A DNA stretch of 64,000 nt from Cavenderia fasciculata (GCF_000203815.1 NW_004457735.1:2294001-2358000); one strand, 5' to 3'. Shown: positions 1 to 10,495, counted from the first letter of the stretch. A program made the numbers and translations. Notes: generated from the sequence alone by a model not told the origin.

Positions 1-154
1 ACCAGAAAATCAAATATTGATAAAATCTGTAAAAGTTTTAAATGTTAAACATTTATTAAATCATTTTGTTTTGGATCGTACTATGCGTTATGAATTGGCT
101 ATGATTTGTCAATTTGATGATATCGTTCAGTCAAATAAATCTCTAGTTAAATAA
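1..154 (+). CDS. 3' end of an unidentified gene
   Basis: The window opens inside a reading frame (frame 2) that stays open for 50 codons and stops with TAA at 152-154. The visible tail contains KSVKVLNVKHLLNHFVLDR and ends VQSNKSLVK. It looks like ordinary coding sequence, but no domain can be recognised from so short a piece. The rest of the gene, and any introns, lie to the left of the window. AT-rich sequence with an AATAAA-like motif follows at once, as expected for a dictyostelid 3' end. Confidence 0.55.
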   Translation, partial: PENQILIKSVKVLNVKHLLNHFVLDRTMRYELAMICQFDDIVQSNKSLVK

Positions 155-577
155 ATAAAATTAAATTAACACATTAATAACATTTACCACACCGTCACAA
201 ATTTGATCCCAGTACTCCCAACCGTTAACAACCCCCATTGTATACGAGACTTTTAGCCGTTTTTAGGTTTTTTGTCTAAAACTTTTTTCATACTCTCAGG
301 TTTTTCAAATAAAAAAACAACTGAATTTCATACACACTACTAAGGAGCTCCACCACTGTTTCATCAGATTCTAATAAAACATCAGTTGATCAATTTAAAT
401 TAATTATAGAATAATTTTAAAATAAATATTATTCTTTGATCCAAAGGTTAGGTTACCACCATAGAGCATTTATAAGCAGAATTGAATTTGTGTTTCATTC
501 ATATCCTTTTTACTCTCTCGTTTAAATAATAATAATTTTCTAGATTTCTCTCTCTTTCTTTCCTTCTTTCTTAAAAA

Positions 578-1383
578 ATGCATAAACCAAATTTACTTGT
601 ACTTATTTTAATTGGAATTGCATGGGTAATGCTCATTATCTCATTTAGTAGTTATTGGTATTACGCTGGATCAAAATCTTCATCTGATAACTATTCTTTT
701 TCTTATTTCAAGGTACCTTAAATCAAAACTATTTGATAAAAATATATTTTCTAATTAAAATATTCTGTTTTTTCTATCTCTATTTATTTTTCTATTTATA
801 TTTAGCATGATGGAGTTAGAACAGAATGGAAATTTGGTGATAATAGTGGTTCATCATTTAGTTCTTATTCAAGTGCCCAAAAGGATGCTGCTAAAAATGA
901 ACTCTCTCTTTATAGAGCATCACTCAGTTTTACTGTTATCGCTTGGATTGTTTTATCGGCCACTATCCTTTTCGTAGTACTTTCATTGTTTGGTATCCTC
1001 TCCAAGATTCCATTGCTTCCAACCATCACTAAATTATTGCCAATTGCAGGTTTTGTTTTGTGTTGTTTGGCTCTTTTCATCTTTGTCGGTCTTCCTGATG
1101 CTAGAAGTAAGTGATAATATAATATTCAATACAATCTATTTAAATGATGATGTATACTAATAATTTTTTTTATATTTTTCTATAATTTAATCTAGAGAGA
1201 GATTGTAAGAGAAATGGAAGTGATTCTTTCTGTGACAGTCAAGCCGATGATCACAAATTTGACTTTGTCTATCACAATGATAACTATAGACAATCTCCAT
1301 GGTTGTCGTGGGCCACTATTGTTGTTGCCTCTGCTTTTTGTCTTGGTGGTGCTATAGTTGGTGTCATTTCGGGAAGTTATTAA
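578..1383 (+). CDS. Four-helix membrane protein (claudin/PMP22-like topology)
   Basis: Three exons join in phase (578-712, 806-1106, 1196-1383) with GT-AG introns and give about 206 aa. Four hydrophobic segments are visible: residues ~5-26, then one starting VIAWIVLSATILFVV, one containing GFVLCCLALFIFVGL, and a last one WATIVVASAFCLGGAIVGV. A polar loop of ~50 residues rich in Ser and Tyr follows the first helix. A second loop with two Cys and several Asp/His precedes the last helix. This is the layout of claudin/PMP22/SUR7-type tetraspan proteins, but I see no family signature, so only the topology is claimed. The start is the first ATG after a pyrimidine-rich leader and is preceded by AAAAA. 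An adhesion or membrane-organising role is inference. Confidence 0.7.
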
Positions 1384-2140
1384 ACAAATAATAATGTTTA
1401 TTTATTTATTTTTATTTATTACTATACGCGATTTGAATTCAAAATAACAAATCATTTAAACCGATCAATCAATCAATCGTCAATATATAAATGTATTGAC
1501 GACGATGATTTGATTGGGATATAATATTATTCTTTAATAAAGATACTTGTACTTTATTTTTAAAAGAGTGTGGAAACAAACACTCAGGGACTATTATTAT
1601 AGCCAGAGTCAAGGTTCCGATAATCGCGTTGTCTCTCAGAGTTATCCAAAATAGGCAATTCAAATTCTCATCATCTCTAAGAGGTATTCCCACTTTCATG
1701 CTGTTCACTCTCCCTCGCTACGGCCATACACACCATCTGATTAGATTTGAACTCAACACACAATTGTATAAACACCACCTCTTATTTTTTTTTGCTAAAA
1801 CACAAAAAATAATATTTTAAAACAGTATCCATTTTAAGTTTGGGTGTATTTTATTACAACAACGAACCATTGATTGTTTTTTTTACCATTTGTATTTATC
1901 ATATGGTGGAATAGATTGTCGCTATCACTTGATTGATCGCCAAAGTTGTTGATGACAATTTAAAGTAGCAGGATCATTATGCACCAGTTGATCAGTAGAT
2001 CATCAAACAAACTGAATCATTCTATCATTGGTATAATCAATCAACTACAGATATGGATATCATTCCATTTTTAAACAAAAGGAAAGTTGTTGATTAAAAA
2101 GGTAATGCCCCTCTATCATTCTCTTCTTTATCAGAAGTAG

Positions 2141-2327
2141 TTTAAAAATGGTAATCATTGGAATATTATCATTTACCAAAGCGAGTAGATGCTTTAAAAT
2201 GGTAATCATTGGAATGTTATCATTACCCAAAACTAGAACATGTTTAAAAATGGTAATTATCAACTATCAGTTCACCAATATTGATTATTGGCGCTCATCC
2301 TCTTCATGCAACCGTTTAGTATAAATA
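2141..2327 (+). promoter_or_regulatory. Promoter of GGDEF copy 1: tandem ~50 bp repeats and TATA
   Basis: Two full and one partial copy of a ~50 bp unit, each starting TTTAAAA(A)TGGTAATCATTGG, lie at about 2141-2192, 2193-2242 and 2243-2260. TATAAATA at 2320-2327 lies ~115 bp before the ATG. The same arrangement precedes the second GGDEF copy. That both the repeats and the TATA region stayed similar in two copies suggests they matter for expression, but this is inference. Confidence 0.5.
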
Positions 2328-2440
2328 GAGCAACTTTCGATTCATTATTTAAATCACAAATCAAAACAATCAACAGTTTAACAACTAATTAAATTCACAA
2401 CAACTACCATACACACTAATAATAATAATAATATTAAAAA

Positions 2441-3430
2441 ATGGCAATTGAAATCATCAACTTTAACCAACTCATCCAAAGACAATCTTTGGATAGATTC
2501 CCAACCACTCTATTCCCAACCAACTATTTCTACATTGCTTTTTGTATCATTGTTTTCTTATATACCATCCAAAAGCGTGACAAGAAGTCATCAAGTCGCT
2601 TTATGGAAATACTCTCATCCAATCAATCAATCAGTATTTTAGAAATCAACTTTAACAATCGTATTGTTAAATCCAACAATAGTTCAGTATCACTCGAACA
2701 ATTCTGCCAATCATACCTCATCGACTCAATCACCCTCCAAAATAATATCATCTCATCAATGAATCAATTTTCTCCAAGTGACGTTCAAATCAAGAGCAAG
2801 AGCTGCTCTTCCTATTACCGTCTCACTGGAAAGTATGATGCTGCCACCAGTGTCTTCCAAGGAATCATGATTGACAACAGCCAAGAAAAACAACAACTCA
2901 AGAAGCTCAAGAACACCTTGACTCACGATGCACTCACCGGTCTCCAAAATAGATACCACCTCAACAACAAGATTCAAAAGTTATGTGCCAAGTTTTCATC
3001 AGACCAATGCTCAATCTATTTCATCGACCTCATCAAATTCAAACAAATCAACGATACTCATGGACACGACAATGGTGATGTTGTCCTCAGATCAGTTGCC
3101 GATCGTTTCCAACAATTCGCCGACGAATCAGTTCTCCCAGTCCGCCTTTCTGGCGATGAATTCCTCATTGTCAAACGCAATGTAGAATCAAACACACAAG
3201 CTGATCAATTCATTTCCAGCTACCTCTCACGTGTCCAATGCGACACTGTCCAACTCAACAACTCAAACTTCAATTCAAAGTAACTCTTTCCCTTTGGAGG
3301 TGTTGTATTCAACAAATCACAATCAACTCAAACCGACAAGTTGATTAAATGTGCCGATGAAAGAATGTACCAAATGAAGAAGAACCTTTTACCAAACGGC
3401 AATGCTTCCGTTACCTTTACCGATATTTAA
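2441..3430 (+). pseudogene. TM-PAS-GGDEF diguanylate cyclase, copy 1 (C-terminus cut by a stop)
   Basis: The protein would be 329 aa. It has a short N-terminus, one membrane segment at ~29-43 (YFYIAFCIIVFLY) followed by basic residues, a PAS-like region ~55-150 ending GIMIDNSQEKQQLKKLK, and then a GGDEF domain. The domain shows DALTGLQNR, a metal-site Asp in FIDL, FKQINDTHGHDNGD and the signature SGDEF at residues 237-241. Diguanylate cyclases make c-di-GMP; in Dictyostelium the GGDEF protein DgcA uses it to trigger stalk differentiation. Compared with copy 2, three bases are inserted around 3272-3293. They leave the frame unchanged downstream but create an in-frame TAA at 3281-3283, removing the last ~48 residues, including the ADERMYQMKK helix. 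The open part is 280 aa. The DLNKFK motif reads DLIKFK here. A sequencing error is possible but would need three separate inserted bases. Confidence 0.85.
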
Positions 3431-4449
3431 ATTAATAAATATTAATTAACTAAAAAAAAAGTAGTGTACTTTTTTTTTTCTAAACACCTAATATACTTGT
3501 CTTGTCTTCTTCTTCTTCTTCTTAATAATAATTGTCTTCTTTATTCTTTTTATATAAATATAAAAGTGCCAACAACAAAGTGATTATTAAAAATAAAAGT
3601 TAAAAATCATTTAAGATAACTTTTGAAAAAACTAGTATCCATAGTTGATCATCTCTCTCTCTCTCTCTAGTTAGTTAGTTCTGATTAAACTAGTGTACAC
3701 AATTCTCATGGTTGGACCATTGAGCTAAAGAGTTGATGCACACTCATCTCCTCTCCTCTTCTTAATCAAGCAATCAATCAATCAATCAATCATGACAGCA
3801 CCCACATAGTTTAAGTGAACTTGCAACACACTCTGCAGCTGCTGCTTAGTGCACTCTTTTGTTAGAGTGTGTGTCAGTGTGTGACAGACAGCCAATGAAC
3901 ATCAAATTTAATTGGGTGCGTTCATTGCATTCCTTTTTTAGTCAAACTCGTTTAAGACGACAGACTGTGAGACAGCACCCCCCCACCCACCAAGTCATCA
4001 TCATCATCCAGCAATGAAAATTAATTATGCGCATCAGATATATAATTATAAACCCCCACTACCCACACAAACTAACAAATATTAATAATATTTAAATAAT
4101 TACCGAGTGTTTCTTGGTATCCCCTAACCAACCTTCTCACTCTCTCTCATACTCTATATTATCCACTGATCATCCATTTTATTTCTTTTATGAAACTTGT
4201 TTCAAAAATCGTATGATATACAGATAATAATAGTGTCCTACTATTATCTCTCTCTCTCTCTCTCTTTTACCTTCTCTATACTCAAACTCTTAAACTTTAA
4301 TTAACCATTTAACAAATTTCTCTTATTTTTATTTTTTTCTTTTCTACTTACCTTCCATCTAACTATAGTCTTACAGCAACACAATCATTACTACTACTAC
4401 CTATCAACAATTAAAAATCAATCATTTATTTTACATTCATTATCCAATC
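3431..4449. other. Intergenic region with CT tracts and G-box-like blocks
   Basis: No reading frame of note. It contains CT-repeat tracts at ~3652-3669 and ~4249-4264, an AATC repeat near 3770-3791, and GT/CA-rich blocks (GTGTGTGTCAGTGTGTGA near 3869-3886; C-runs with CCCACC near 3978-3991; CCCACACAA near 4061). Such GT/CA-rich blocks resemble binding sites of the dictyostelid G-box factor. Their position upstream of the secreted-protein gene at 4450 would fit developmental control, but this is inference. Confidence 0.3.
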
Positions 4450-5574
4450 ATGAACCCATTAATTATTATCTTTATTTTGTGTATCCTTGTATCATCTGTT
4501 TTTGCCAATTTGTCTTGCAACAACCAATATGTCTTTGTCAACGACACCAACTCATTGTCATCATCTTTTTCATTGTTCAACCATGTTGAACAACAATCAA
4601 ATATCATCCAAAATAAAAATATTTCTTTGTCTATGATGATGCAGCCATCATCCGTTTCATTGGCATCTTTTAATCATTTTGAACATCCAATCATTCTTAA
4701 CAAAAAAAAAAACAACAAAAACAACATCAACTACAATAATAATATTAACAGTAATAATAATAACGATATCCATTCATCTATTTCACAAACCCAATTTGAT
4801 TCAAATCATATTGTTTCTCAATGTCATTTACCATCAAACCATACTTTTATTCCTGTCTATAACAATAACAAAAACAACAACAAAAATAATAATAATAATA
4901 ATTTATCTTTTAATCCATCAATTTCAATTCCTTTTAATGTTTTGTCCCAATCCCATTTCCAGTTACCCTTTAATCACTCAACCAACAACCATATTATTTT
5001 CTATGACGACCAAGAGGAAGAGGAAGAGTATGTTCAATTGAACAGCAACAGCAGCAACAACACCACAATCTCATGTTTCAACCATGTTGAACATCAATTA
5101 ATTTCCATCAAATATCCATTGCCAATTAGCAGTTTTCCATCGTTTTCACACAATATTCACTTTAACTCAAGCCATGTTTTGTTTATCTCAAATCATTCAA
5201 CACCCAAAAACCATATTATTTTAGAGGAGGAGGAGGACTTCAACAACAGTCCAATTTCAATTTGGTGTTTCAATGTTAACCATCAATCAAATCTCATCTT
5301 AGAGGAGGAGGAGTCTGTTCAATTGAACAGCAACAGCAATACAATCTCATTTTCATATTTCAACCAATCAATTCCCATAGATAATAATAATAATAATAAT
5401 AATATCTCATTCTTCAATGACCATCAATCATCGATTCCATGTTTTAAATCTAGTGATATTTTAACTCATTCAACAACCAACAACCACATTTTTTTAGACA
5501 AGGAGGAGGAGTTTGTTCAATTGAACAACAGCAGCAAAAGCACACATGCATTAACATGTTTAGACCCATGTTAA
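4450..5574 (+). CDS. Secreted Asn/Ser/His-rich low-complexity protein (C-terminal frame break)
   Basis: The open frame gives 374 aa. A clear signal peptide (NPLIIIFILCILVSSVFA) is followed by Asn runs and imperfect internal repeats built from three pieces: a Cys-Phe-Asn-His-Val-Glu-His motif, an acidic run followed by VQLNSNS, and HSTxNH-type segments. No known domain is visible; it may be a coat, slime or cell-surface protein. The last repeat starts Thr-Cys-Leu-Asp but an extra C in a CCC run (5565-5567) leads to an early TAA. In the +1 frame the repeat continues (DHVKHQSIPISNQS) and stays open to a stop at 5828-5830, about 85 residues further. The gene has therefore either recently lost its C-terminus or carries a one-base sequence error. 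The start is the first ATG after a long leader. Confidence 0.7.
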   Translation: MNPLIIIFILCILVSSVFANLSCNNQYVFVNDTNSLSSSFSLFNHVEQQSNIIQNKNISLSMMMQPSSVSLASFNHFEHPIILNKKKNNKNNINYNNNINSNNNNDIHSSISQTQFDSNHIVSQCHLPSNHTFIPVYNNNKNNNKNNNNNNLSFNPSISIPFNVLSQSHFQLPFNHSTNNHIIFYDDQEEEEEYVQLNSNSSNNTTISCFNHVEHQLISIKYPLPISSFPSFSHNIHFNSSHVLFISNHSTPKNHIILEEEEDFNNSPISIWCFNVNHQSNLILEEEESVQLNSNSNTISFSYFNQSIPIDNNNNNNNISFFNDHQSSIPCFKSSDILTHSTTNNHIFLDKEEEFVQLNNSSKSTHALTCLDPC

Positions 5575-5830
5575 ACATCAATCAATTCCAATTAGTAATC
5601 AATCAAATAATAATAATAATAATAATAACTATTTTTCATTAATTCATTCATCATTATTATTGATTTCACCTATTCCATTTTCATCTGATTATTTTAACTC
5701 TTCAAACAAATCCACATCATCATCAACATTATATATATTATCAAATACAATCAATTCAACAATATCAAAGACAAGCCCATTTTCAAGATACTCCAGCAAC
5801 ATCTCAAGAATAGTTGATAATTTATTATAA

Positions 5831-6140
5831 ATTTACTGACTCTTTTTCTTTTTATTTTATAGGTACACTAATCATTATTCTCTTCAACTCTTTTGGTAAT
5901 AACAACGTCTTAATAATACAACAATAATAATATTAATAATAATAATAAAATAATAAAACAACAACAACAATAATAATAATAATAATAATAATAATACAAC
6001 AATAATAACAACAATAATAATAATAATTTCAACAACCAACAACACTCACTAATAATAATAATAATAATTACAACAATAACTAATAATTATAATATTAATA
6101 ATAATTACAACAACAAGCAATTACAATCCTCTTCTTTTCT
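5831..6140. repeat. AAT/CAA simple-repeat tract
   Basis: Sequence dominated by AAT and CAA triplets in several runs (5925-6090), with stops in all long frames. It begins just after an in-phase-looking TTTTATAG at ~5855-5862, which could be a splice acceptor for a 3' exon of the preceding gene, but no convincing exon follows. Confidence 0.6.
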
Positions 6141-6145
6141 AAAAA

Positions 6146-6340
6146 AAGATATTCAATTACTTTTACCCAAGTGGTTTCCCTCTCTTCCTACTCTTTTCTT
6201 TTTATACATTTTCCGTTGTCCAGTCCATCCATGTTCCACGTTTCCCTAGGCTTTTATACCCAAAAAAGATATTCAATTACTTTTACCCAAGTGGTTTCCT
6301 TTACAAAAAGATATTCAATTACTTCACCCAGAGGGTTTCC
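6146..6340 (+). repeat. Three copies of a ~34 bp direct repeat
   Basis: The unit begins AAGATATTCAATTACTTTTA and ends in GGTTTCC. It occurs at 6146-6179, 6266-6299 (identical to the first) and 6308-6340 (diverged: ACCCAGAGGG for ACCCAAGTGG). Between the first two is ~85 bp of C/T-rich sequence. The three copies differ from the surrounding AAT-rich DNA in composition. No tRNA, SINE or coding match is evident. Confidence 0.65.
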
Positions 6341-6402
6341 CAGGTTCGCCCCCGTGTAAGTCGATTTTCTTCGCATTGGGAGGCTTTTTTTTTTTTTGGA
6401 CT

Positions 6403-6431
6403 GTTCCCATGGTCTAAACAACCATGGGAAC
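6403..6431. repeat. Perfect 10 bp inverted repeat (hairpin)
   Basis: GTTCCCATGG at 6403-6412 is the exact reverse complement of CCATGGGAAC at 6422-6431, with a 9-base loop. A T-run (6385-6397) precedes it and AACCAAAAC follows. It may be a transcript hairpin or a terminal remnant of a small element. Confidence 0.6.
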
Positions 6432-7375
6432 AACCAAAACTATATTTTTCTATTTCTTTCTTTCTCTTTTTTCCCTCTCTTTTTTTATTTCTTATTTTTT
6501 ATTTATTATTTATTTATTAATTCTTTTTACCCGCCAAATCAATATTATTTTTCTGATGAATTTAAAATTAATTCATCAGAATTTGTAATAATTATTTGTA
6601 ACAAATATTTGTGACACTACAACTATAGCAATATGTGTCTTTATAAAGGTGTGCATCCAAAGATGGTTTATGGGTTTGTAACTTTAATTTATTAAAATTA
6701 AAACTTTTAAAATACAAATAAAAAAGCAACCACACCACTTCACCAACTCTGACTTTATCATTTATTATTTTATTTTTCTTGTATTTATAATTATTCATCA
6801 CTTGTTACTCACAACCATATCAATATATATTCATACATATATATATATCTATATATTATCTACAGATAGAGATATCTAGTTGAGTACTCGAGGTGGATAG
6901 AAATCTATGATGATATTTTAGAGTATCAGCAATGTACTATTGTCGATAAATGATAGATTATGGTGGATGATAGTTACTATTAGATCCTCTGTCATCCTCT
7001 ATCCACCATCTACCATCCACCATCAATCATCCACCCTCTATTCACTGGTTGATTATCGTCAGCCATCCGTCTTCTCCAATCCAGCCACCATTGCGCATAT
7101 TCAACCATCGTCCATTGTACGAAACACCGCCAAAAAGTGGAAAATCAAGAATGGTTCATGTTTTATTGGGATCGATGGGTTCGTGAATGTTCATTTGAAT
7201 GATGGACCAATGAAAAAATAGAATCACCAAAGTCCAACTTTGTATATCGTATTATTATTTTATTGACAACTAGTTGGGGGTTTGATTATAATGATTGTTC
7301 AAAGAAACCAAAAAAATTAAATATCTTTTAAAATATAATTAAATCTAAGACTTATTTCTATCTCATTCAATTCAC
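6432..7375. other. Gene-poor region
   Basis: AT-rich, with short AT microsatellites near 6825-6860. A short open stretch at 6940-7221 is partly made from ATCCACC-type satellite sequence and shows no domain. I see no gene here that I can support. Confidence 0.4.
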
Positions 7376-7602
7376 CTCTATACATCCACCAACCATCCAT
7401 TTTCCCAATCCACTATCCTCTATCCATCCTCTATCCACCATTCATCCATCCTCTACCCTCTATCCATCCATCCATCCATCCATCCATCCATCCTCTATCC
7501 ATCTGTCCATCCTCTATCCTCTATCCTCTATCCATCCATCCATTCTCTATCCATCCATCCATCCATCATCTATCCATCCTCTATCCATCCACCATGCATC
7601 CT
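7376..7602. repeat. ATCC / TCTATCC satellite
   Basis: Irregular tandem array of CATC, ATCC and CTCTATCCATCC units. A smaller related block lies at 6990-7045. This is a typical slippage-prone minisatellite with no coding function. Confidence 0.8.
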
Positions 7603-7636
7603 CTTTAATAGAGCCAACAATAATTAATAATTAAAA

Positions 7637-8001
7637 AATATATCATAACTCTTTTCTTTGGAGGTGTTGTATTCAACAAAGATAGAGTGTCACAAATTAG
7701 TCTAGCATAGAACTGGGAGTTGCATTGAAATATTAGATGTTCCATAGTAACAAAAATCAGGGACGTCAAATTTAATGATTCGATGTGTTGAAGTATTGAT
7801 CATCAGGAATGGGCGAATTTAATTCATTTCAACTACCCAATTCATTCGATTATTGTTACCATCAATCAACTACAGATATGGATATCATTTCATTCTCAAA
7901 AATAATCGACAGTTCCATGTTTTATCAGGAAGAAGTACCGTTACCTTTACCGATATTTAAATTAATAAATATTAACTAACTAAAAAAAAAAAAAAGTAGT
8001 G
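7637..8001 (+). pseudogene. Scrambled remnant of a third GGDEF cassette
   Basis: Three pieces of the GGDEF cassette are present, out of their normal order. At 7647-7680 is the 3' coding piece (CTTTGGAGGTGTTGTATTCA). At ~7799-7900 is upstream flank (ATTTCAACTAC, then CAACTACAGATATGGATATC as at 2041-2060). At 7937-8001 are the last codons, stop and 3' tail (ACCTTTACCGATATTTAA followed by the A-run and GTAGTG). The end matches copy 1 (Thr-Asp-Ile-stop) rather than copy 2 (Thr-Ala-stop). Most of the gene is missing, so it is a fossil of a third copy or a recombination product. Confidence 0.75.
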
Positions 8002-8065
8002 CAAAACAAAAAAATTAGTATTTTTATATTTTGACTGTGAACATACACAAACTATTCTATTAATA

Positions 8066-9620
8066 ATGACTACAACAATAATTACATTTCAATCTATATA
8101 TAGAATGAAATACATTAGACAATTGATATTCAATCATATCAATGATATATCAAATCAATTGTACAAAGGCAGTATTTTTGATGGTAGGGAGCGATCATCA
8201 AAAGGAAGAGATATCATCAAGTTAACATTACCTCGTCTTGAAATGGTATCAAGGTTTGCAATGCCATGGAGCTATATTCGTCATTATCTACCAACAGATG
8301 TTGATCAAATAACATTCAAACAAAGAAAAAGAGCGATTACTCAATACTGTCAACATCATAATGCAACATTGGATACACTCCATCATCTATTGGAATGGTC
8401 TCCAGTCGTTCAAATTGAATGGCAGTACTTGAAAAGCAATGGTTGTGATATAAGAAATAAAGAGATATTGGAATATCTCATCAAGAGGTGTGGAGATTCG
8501 TCGAATGACTTTCTTGTTTGGGCAATGAACAGCGCGATAAATAATGGATATCTCTCGACCGTCAAATTGATAGGCTCTTACGATGGTTTAAAACTAGATA
8601 AAACAACAATGGACAGAGCTGCTAGAGTATCAATTGAAATTGTAAAGTATTTACACGAGAATAGAACTGAAGAGTTGTAGTCATTATGCCATGGTAAGAA
8701 TTAATTGAAAAAAAAAAAAAGAAAGAAAGAAATTACTAATTATAAATCTTTTTCTAATATTATTTAATGATTGATGTAGGACAATGCCGCAAGTAATGGT
8801 CGTTTGGATATTGTAAAGGTTAGTCTCATGAGATACATTAATATACAATTTAAAGAAATGTTTCAATATTAACAACATCATTTTTTAAAAAATAATAGTT
8901 TCTTCATTTTAATAGAACTGAAGGTTGTTCAAAGAATGCTATGGATAATGCAGCTACGAATGGCCATTTAGAGATTGTCAAAGTATGTATTTTAACATCA
9001 AAATCAACCAACCAATTAATCAATCAATCATCATAAATAATAACACAATAAATTTTCTTTCTTTATCAAAGTTCTTACATGAACATCGTCAAGAAGGATG
9101 CAACAAAGTGGCTATGGATCATGCCTCAAGAAAAGGCCACTTGAATGTGGTCAGATATCTTCATGAGCATCGTAGTGAAGGTGCAACGAGCAGTGCTATG
9201 GATTGGGCAGCTTGCAATAAACACATTGAAGTTGTCAAAGTAAGTATTCCAAAGACTGACAAATAATTTTATTTATTTATTTGGTTCCTTATTATATAGT
9301 TTTTACACTTTAATCGAAGTGAAAGTTGCCCGAAAAGGACTATTCGAAATGCTTGTCGTAGTGGGCTGCTTGAAATAGCATCTTTTCTCATCAATGTTAG
9401 AAAAGAGAAATGTGATGTAAAGGTACTTATGGCCGCATCAACTAGTGGGCTCTATGATATTGTCAAATCGATTCTCGAGCAGTATGGCGATCAAATAGGA
9501 ATAGAATCAATTGAAAATGTCATTCAACAAATGATTACTAGTACTAGTACGAGTCCTCATTCCGAAATCATTCAATTACTCGAAATTCATTTGAAGCAGC
9601 AGCAGAGAGATCATCAATAA
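8066..9620 (+). pseudogene. Ankyrin-repeat gene, one-base break after exon 1
   Basis: Five exons (8066-8693, 8780-8818, 8899-8982, 9072-9239, 9300-9620) with GT-AG introns in phase 0 would encode ~412 aa. The N-terminus (YIRQLIFNHINDISNQLYKG) matches a large dictyostelid ankyrin family. The repeats read FLHxxRxEGCxxxAMDxAxxxGHLEIVK. Three of the four introns lie exactly at IVK|FLH, so exons are repeat units. Near the end of exon 1 an extra A (GAAGAG for GAAGG, ~8672) shifts the frame and gives a stop at 8678-8680, so the uninterrupted protein is only 204 aa. All downstream exons keep clean frames, so the break is recent or a sequence error. It sits between the two GGDEF copies. Confidence 0.75.
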
Positions 9621-10190
9621 TAATTATAGGCCACAAACCATTGCTTTTGATTTTATCAAGATAGTCTTTATCAATACCAACCCGTATATCTGGTATGTAC
9701 CATTTTACCGAGTGAGATAGGGGACAAGTTGGCAATCACATATAATAGTAGCGTTTCTGTTTATTCCTAAATAAGCAATTTAGATTAATTATTCCACCCC
9801 CCTCATACTTGCTCCCTCCCTCTCTTTTGCACACATCCACCGATTTTTGAACTTACCACAATTTCAATAGTATTAACACCAATCCCCCTCTTTTTTTTTT
9901 GCTAAAACTAAAACAGTTTCCATTTTAAGTTTGGGTGTATTTTAAAACAACAACGAATCATTCATTGTTTTAAAAATCTGTATTGCTAAGTATATCGATC
10001 GACGCCTTGATCAATAGTTTTTTTCTCCCAATCAAATGGTGGATGGGAAGGATACATTGTAATTATCGCCTGAAAGATCTGTGCCAATTGTAGTTGATGA
10101 CAGTTTTGGAGTAGAATAATCAATCATCATCAGGCATTGGAGATCATTTCAACTACACAATTCATCAATCATTGTTATCATCAAAGTAGG
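9621..10190. other. Left flank of GGDEF cassette unit 2
   Basis: No gene. From ~9730 on, the sequence corresponds to the flank of unit 1 (~1600 onward), with many small differences. Poly-T and poly-C tracts (CCACCCCCCTC near 9795) occur. Confidence 0.55.
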
Positions 10191-10389
10191 ATGAAAATGG
10201 TAATCATTGGAATATTATCATTTACCAAAGCGAGTAGATGCTTTAAAATGGTAATCATTGGAATATTATCATTACCCAAAACTAGTAGATGTTTAAAAAT
10301 GGTAATTATAATCAAGTTCGCTATTATAATTGAATTAAATATTAATTTGCTCATCCTTCCTTTTATAGTGCAACCGTTTAGTATAAATA
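10191..10389 (+). promoter_or_regulatory. Promoter of GGDEF copy 2: tandem ~50 bp repeats and TATA
   Basis: Same arrangement as unit 1: ATGGTAATCATTGGAATATT occurs at ~10196 and again at ~10247, a partial third unit at ~10297, and TATAAATA at 10382-10389. The distance from TATA to ATG is ~107 bp, close to that of unit 1. Confidence 0.5.
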
Positions 10390-10495
10390 GAGCAACTTTC
10401 GATTCATTATTTAAATCACAAATCAAAACAAATCACAGCTTAAACACTAATTAAATTCACCACACTACCATACACACTAATAATAATATTAAAAA

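Larger units (their letters stand above)
1600..3480 (+). repeat. GGDEF cassette, duplicated unit 1
   Basis: This segment matches 9730-11530. The match includes the upstream flank (a block around 1640-1790 resembling ~9765-9900, then a stretch beginning GCTAAAAC with TTTAAGTTTGGGTGTATTTT), the tandem promoter repeats, the TATA region, the coding region and the 3' tail with an A-run followed by AGTAGTGTACTTTTTT. The coding parts are nearly identical while the outer flank has drifted. The duplication therefore carried promoter and terminator with the gene. Confidence 0.8.

Noticed and set aside
1469-1820. Open stretches on both strands (79 and 63 codons)
   Set aside because: They overlap each other in intergenic DNA, show no domain, and the region aligns with the drifted flank of the second GGDEF cassette, so it is non-coding flank.
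4679-5041. 120-codon open stretch in a second frame inside the secreted-protein gene
   Set aside because: It is a shadow made by AAC/AAT triplet runs read as Thr/Ile; the main frame has a signal peptide and repeats.
6301-6360. B-box-like sequence AGGTTCGCCCCCG suggesting a tRNA
   Set aside because: No matching acceptor, D or anticodon stems could be formed around it.
6940-7221. 93-codon open stretch
   Set aside because: Composed partly of ATCCACC satellite and with no recognisable features.
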